Shown here: positions 60,998 through 64,000 of the stretch, one piece after another | Layout of the letters: each line of letters starts with the position of its first letter | Position numbering within the stretch: the first letter of the stretch is position 1 | Origin: Neisseria cinerea | GTDB lineage: Bacteria; Pseudomonadota; Gammaproteobacteria; Burkholderiales; Neisseriaceae | Reading direction: 5' to 3' | Assembly (NCBI RefSeq): GCF_900475315.1 | Contig: NZ_LS483369.1 | Location: 62,001 to 126,000 of the forward strand | Length of the DNA stretch: 64,000 nt | Notes under the pieces: generated by a model | The model's input: the letters and a program-made list of their open reading frames with translations, nothing else | Told to the model about the DNA's origin: nothing | Databases searched by the model: none | Position numbers and translations under genes: made by a program

Positions 60998-62162
60998 TTG
61001 CCAATCTTTCAATCAGGTTGACGATTTTCTGATAGGAAATGTCGCGCCTGAAGCGGCGGACGATTTCATCGGACTGTATGGCCCCGTTTTGTTTTGCCAT
61101 CAGGCTTTCGGCGGCATGGGCGAAGCTGTCTGCATCGCCGGAACGGTAGTTTTCGTGCGGCAGCAGGTTCAGGAGGTCGAGGACTTCGGCATTGGTCTGG
61201 CTGTTCAGTACGGGTTTTTGCAATGCCATGTAGTCGGAAAGTTTGTTGGTAACCGACTGCATGGCGTGGCTATGGATGGCGTTGACGGCGATGTCGCAGC
61301 CTTTGGCGACCGACATCATTTCGGCGTAGGGGAGGTAGCCGTAAAACTTGATGGCGTGGTTTTCATGCTGTTTCAGCTTTTCTAGGTCTGGGCCGCCGCC
61401 CATGATGTGCAGTTCGACGTTTTTCCCGCTGTCCAGAAGTTTCTGTATCCCCCTGCAGGCAGTATCGACATCGTAGCTGTGACTGAGCGTGCCGAAATAG
61501 AAGAAGCGGGTTTTGACCGTGTCGAAACGGTGTACGGGCGAGGATGTGATGGTGGGGAAATCCGCGCCGATATAGACGGTTTCGGCGGGGACGTCGGGAC
61601 GTGCCTCGCGGGCGCGGCCGAGGTAGGTTTGCGATACGGCGACCAATGCGTCGGCGCAGCGGTAGGCGCAATCGGCACGGTCGGCAAAGGGCAGCAGGTT
61701 GTGGGGGATTTTTTTCAAAAACGGTATGACCGAGGAGAAGGACTCCGGCCATACGTCCTGTACGTCGATGATGAGTTTGTAGCCCAAACGCACTTTGTGT
61801 TGTCCCAAGAGCAGGTTGGTCGCCATCAGCGGATAGGCGGAATAGACGATGTCCCATTCGTGCGGGCGGCAACCTTCTAAGAGGCGTTCGAAATTTTTGA
61901 CGAAGGTGCGGTGGCTGGCAAGCCGTGCCAGTGAGACGTTTTTGCCGTATCCCGGCTCGTCCAGCAGTATGACCTTCAGGCGCTCTGCGGAGGCGTTTCG
62001 TGCATCTTCATGCCGTCTGAAGGATTTGTCGTAGTGGCGGAAACGGCTGGTAATCAGCAACACGTCGTGCGATTGCGACAATCGTTCTGCCAGATACCAA
62101 AAGCGGTTGAAATACGGTTCGGACGGCAGCGAGCAGTAGGGGGCGACTATGGTGATGTTCAT
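60990..62162 (-). CDS. pglH: Glycosyltransferase family 4, PglH
   Basis: 390 residues of GT-B fold. Near the C-terminal half are FFYFGTLSHSYDVDTACRGI, HIMGGGPDLEKLKQHENHAI and the donor-binding MQSVTNKLSDYMALQKPVL. PglH adds a second sugar (glucose) to lipid-linked diNAcBac in strains that have it (literature). Some strains carry a homopolymer tract in this gene; I see no long tract here, so it looks stably on. Symbol by position next to pglB. Confidence 0.68.
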   Translation of the reverse strand: MNITIVAPYCSLPSEPYFNRFWYLAERLSQSHDVLLITSRFRHYDKSFRRHEDARNASAERLKVILLDEPGYGKNVSLARLASHRTFVKNFERLLEGCRPHEWDIVYSAYPLMATNLLLGQHKVRLGYKLIIDVQDVWPESFSSVIPFLKKIPHNLLPFADRADCAYRCADALVAVSQTYLGRAREARPDVPAETVYIGADFPTITSSPVHRFDTVKTRFFYFGTLSHSYDVDTACRGIQKLLDSGKNVELHIMGGGPDLEKLKQHENHAIKFYGYLPYAEMMSVAKGCDIAVNAIHSHAMQSVTNKLSDYMALQKPVLNSQTNAEVLDLLNLLPHENYRSGDADSFAHAAESLMAKQNGAIQSDEIVRRFRRDISYQKIVNLIERLANE

Positions 62163-62181
62163 CGGCAGCTTTCAGACGGCA

Positions 62182-63252
62182 TTACATGGTATAGGCGGCC
62201 ATGGTGGTACGGTAGATTTCGTCGTCGGAACAGAGTGCGGCGACGTGTGTGTGCAGCCTTTTGCCCATTGCTTCGCGCAACTCCGGCTGTCTGACGAGCG
62301 TGTCTACGGCGGCGATAAAGGCTTCTTCGTCGCCGAAGGGGATGCAGTAACCCGTTTCCCCGTTGACGACCATTTCGGAAATGCCCGCCATATCGTAGGT
62401 AACGACGGGCGTGTCGTAAAGTCCGGCTTCTAAGATGTTGTTGCCCACACCTGCGCCGTGGTCGCCGATGCAGTGGGGCGTGTTCACCAAAATATCCACG
62501 TCTTTGAAGTAGGCGGTCAAATCGCGCACGCCGCCGAGGAAGGTAACTTTGCCGTCTATGCCCAGACGTTCCGCCTGCGCTTTCAAATTGTCCATTTCTT
62601 CGCCTATGCCCGCCACGTTCAGGCGTACGGGCATATCGCGGTCGACCATTTTTTTGAAAATGTCCAGCATCAGATGCACGGCGCGGACAGTGTCCAGACG
62701 CGACAGCGTGCCGAGCATGACGCAGTCTTTGGCGGTTTTTTCGGGAACGGAATCGGGACGGTGCAGCGCGTTGTAGGTATAAGTGATGCGGTGTGCGGGA
62801 AAACCGTAGCGGATGAGTTTGTCGCGCTCGTGTTTGCAGTTGCCGATGATGTACACGCCCAAACGGTCGAACAGCCGGGCGATTTTCGGATAGGTTTCGG
62901 GGTTCAGCCCGCGTGCGTGGTAGAACACTTTGGTTTTCGGCGAAACGATTTTGGCGGCAACGGCGCAGGCGGGCACGATGCGCGCCATTTGGCAGTGGAT
63001 GATGTCGGGTTGTTCGCGCCGCAGCATTCGGGCGTAGGCAATCATGCCTTTGAAGTAGCCGAAAAGGCCGCCGCGATAGAAATCGACGGGTTGCCAACGT
63101 ATGCCCAAGGCTTGCGCCTCTTTGAGCAACGGTCCGTCCGAAGAGGCAAGGATGATGTCGTGTCCGTGCTGCCTGAGCAGCCGGCCGAGGCGGAAGGTGG
63201 CGTTTTCCGTGCCGCCCAGACCCGCCATAGAAGTGGTCAAAACGATTTTCAT
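62182..63252 (-). CDS. pglG: Glycosyltransferase family 4, PglG
   Basis: 356 residues. The N-terminal VLTTSMAGLGGTENATFRLG is typical of GT4, and LGTLSRLDTVRAVHLMLDIF and AGIGEEMDNLKAQAERLGI follow. The donor loop is GDHGAGVGNNILEAGLYDTP. I chose ATG 63252 (MKIVLTTSMAG), which overlaps the pglF stop as ATGA. It lies between pglF and pglH, where pglG is described. Its sugar is not known to me. Confidence 0.68.
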   Translation of the reverse strand: MKIVLTTSMAGLGGTENATFRLGRLLRQHGHDIILASSDGPLLKEAQALGIRWQPVDFYRGGLFGYFKGMIAYARMLRREQPDIIHCQMARIVPACAVAAKIVSPKTKVFYHARGLNPETYPKIARLFDRLGVYIIGNCKHERDKLIRYGFPAHRITYTYNALHRPDSVPEKTAKDCVMLGTLSRLDTVRAVHLMLDIFKKMVDRDMPVRLNVAGIGEEMDNLKAQAERLGIDGKVTFLGGVRDLTAYFKDVDILVNTPHCIGDHGAGVGNNILEAGLYDTPVVTYDMAGISEMVVNGETGYCIPFGDEEAFIAAVDTLVRQPELREAMGKRLHTHVAALCSDDEIYRTTMAAYTM

Positions 63253-64000
63253 GATGTGGAACCCATGTTTTTCAGACGGCAAAACAGGCGGTTTAATTCT
63301 GCTTTGTGCCGCAGGATGCAGCCTGCCAAATATACGGTCCATACGGCGGCGAACAGGGGATGGTTTTCCCGTGTGCCGAAACAGGCGTGGACTGTCGCGG
63401 AGGTCAGGCAGAACAATGTGTGCATATAAAGCGGCAGGCGTTTGAGCGGCTGCCACAGGCGGGAAGAGCTTTCTGTCTTTAAAACAAAAAACAGCCAGAA
63501 TGATGCGGCGCAGGCAACCGCCGCACCGCGCGCGCCTTCAGACGGCACGAGCAGCCTCAACAGCAGCAGGTTTGCCGACAGCGCGGTCAGGTTGGCAAGC
63601 GTAATCAGCCGTGTTTTGCGGACGACATTCAAACCGATACCGCTGATTTCGGTCAGCGTGTAAAACAGCGGCGGTAACATGCACGATACGACGATAAACC
63701 TGACGGACGCATAGGTTTCAGGCAGCAGGCCGGAAACCAAAGGTGAAAAAATACCGGTCAGGCAGACGGCTGCGGCAAGCAGCGCGGCGGCGGATTCTGC
63801 GGTTGCCGAAATGTGCGGTATCGGGGTATTTTCTTCGACCATGCGGAAGATATGCGGCGTCCAGACCGTTGAAAAAATATTTTGGAACACCAGTGCCGCC
63901 GCACCGAAGGTAATCCCCATCGAGTATATGCCGAGCTGTTCCAATCCGGCGTATCCTTTCAGAAAGAAGCGGTCGGCAGAAGTCAGCCCCCAGTAGGCGA
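63249..64000 (-). CDS. pglF: PglF, flippase of the lipid-linked glycan (C-terminal part)
   Basis: The gene continues past the window's edge; about 250 codons are visible, open to the last base. Several membrane segments (LGIYSMGITFGAAALVFQNI, FIVVSCMLPPLFYTLTEISG, LITLANLTALSANLLLLRLL) and the Wzx/MATE-like polysaccharide exporter pattern are seen. It flips undecaprenyl-linked sugars to the periplasm, where PglL adds them to pilin and other proteins. The stop overlaps the pglG start by four bases. Confidence 0.85.
   Translation of the reverse strand, partial: AYWGLTSADRFFLKGYAGLEQLGIYSMGITFGAAALVFQNIFSTVWTPHIFRMVEENTPIPHISATAESAAALLAAAVCLTGIFSPLVSGLLPETYASVRFIVVSCMLPPLFYTLTEISGIGLNVVRKTRLITLANLTALSANLLLLRLLVPSEGARGAAVACAASFWLFFVLKTESSSRLWQPLKRLPLYMHTLFCLTSATVHACFGTRENHPLFAAVWTVYLAGCILRHKAELNRLFCRLKNMGSTS

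Overview
The window is chromosomal DNA of a Neisseria of the N. meningitidis / N. lactamica group. The uptake sequence ATGCCGTCTGAA recurs throughout, often as inverted pairs that act as terminators. A Correia-type miniature element is present. The gene set is typically neisserial: rmpM, pgl protein glycosylation, maf-type toxin/immunity remnants and an NmeCas9-type CRISPR locus. I recognise the genus from gene content and DUS; the species is less certain, because RmpM and part of Cas9 differ from the meningococcal reference sequences I remember.

Layout. 1-7.6 kb: lptC(partial)-lptA-lptB for LPS export, tRNA-Phe, mtgA, aroE, a small secreted protein with a poly-T tract in its presumed promoter, glnA, ampG and a GIY-YIG protein. 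7.6-13.8 kb: an AT-rich accessory island on the minus strand, made of orphan immunity-type genes and 3' fragments of polymorphic toxins, separated by DUS hairpins. No mafA or full mafB remains in it. 13.8-24.7 kb: anmK, pitA, hemN and fnr (divergent around an FNR box), cysB, rmpM, thiL, pgpA, ettA. 25-29.9 kb: NAD synthesis (nadB, nadA, nadC) with a Nudix-type regulator and a palindromic operator. 30-35 kb: a remnant, an ArsR-type regulator, xth, two lipoproteins, a DUF1275 membrane protein and ribF. 35-43.8 kb: ileS, lspA, ispH, a HAD phosphatase, and a TonB-dependent siderophore receptor followed by an esterase. 44-49.5 kb: a complete type II-C CRISPR-Cas locus (array, cas2, cas1, cas9, tracrRNA). 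49.5-56.4 kb: dnaE, a decayed ABC transporter gene, an S4 protein, a small CxxxxC protein, a PHP phosphatase and avtA. 56.5-64 kb: the pgl operon pglF(partial)-pglG-pglH-pglB-pglC-pglD on the minus strand.

How parts work together. ampG and anmK recycle peptidoglycan fragments, and mtgA makes glycan strands. nadB, nadA and nadC form the de novo quinolinate route under a local regulator. Fnr probably controls its divergent neighbour hemN. The Cas locus is compact: array and cas operon converge, each repeat ends in its own -10 element, and tracrRNA diverges from cas9. The pgl operon makes and extends the UDP-diNAcBac-based glycan for O-linked glycosylation.

The least explained parts are the toxin/immunity reservoir (7.6-13.8 kb), the variable PAM-interacting block of Cas9, the DUS inside tracrRNA, and the divergent RmpM.
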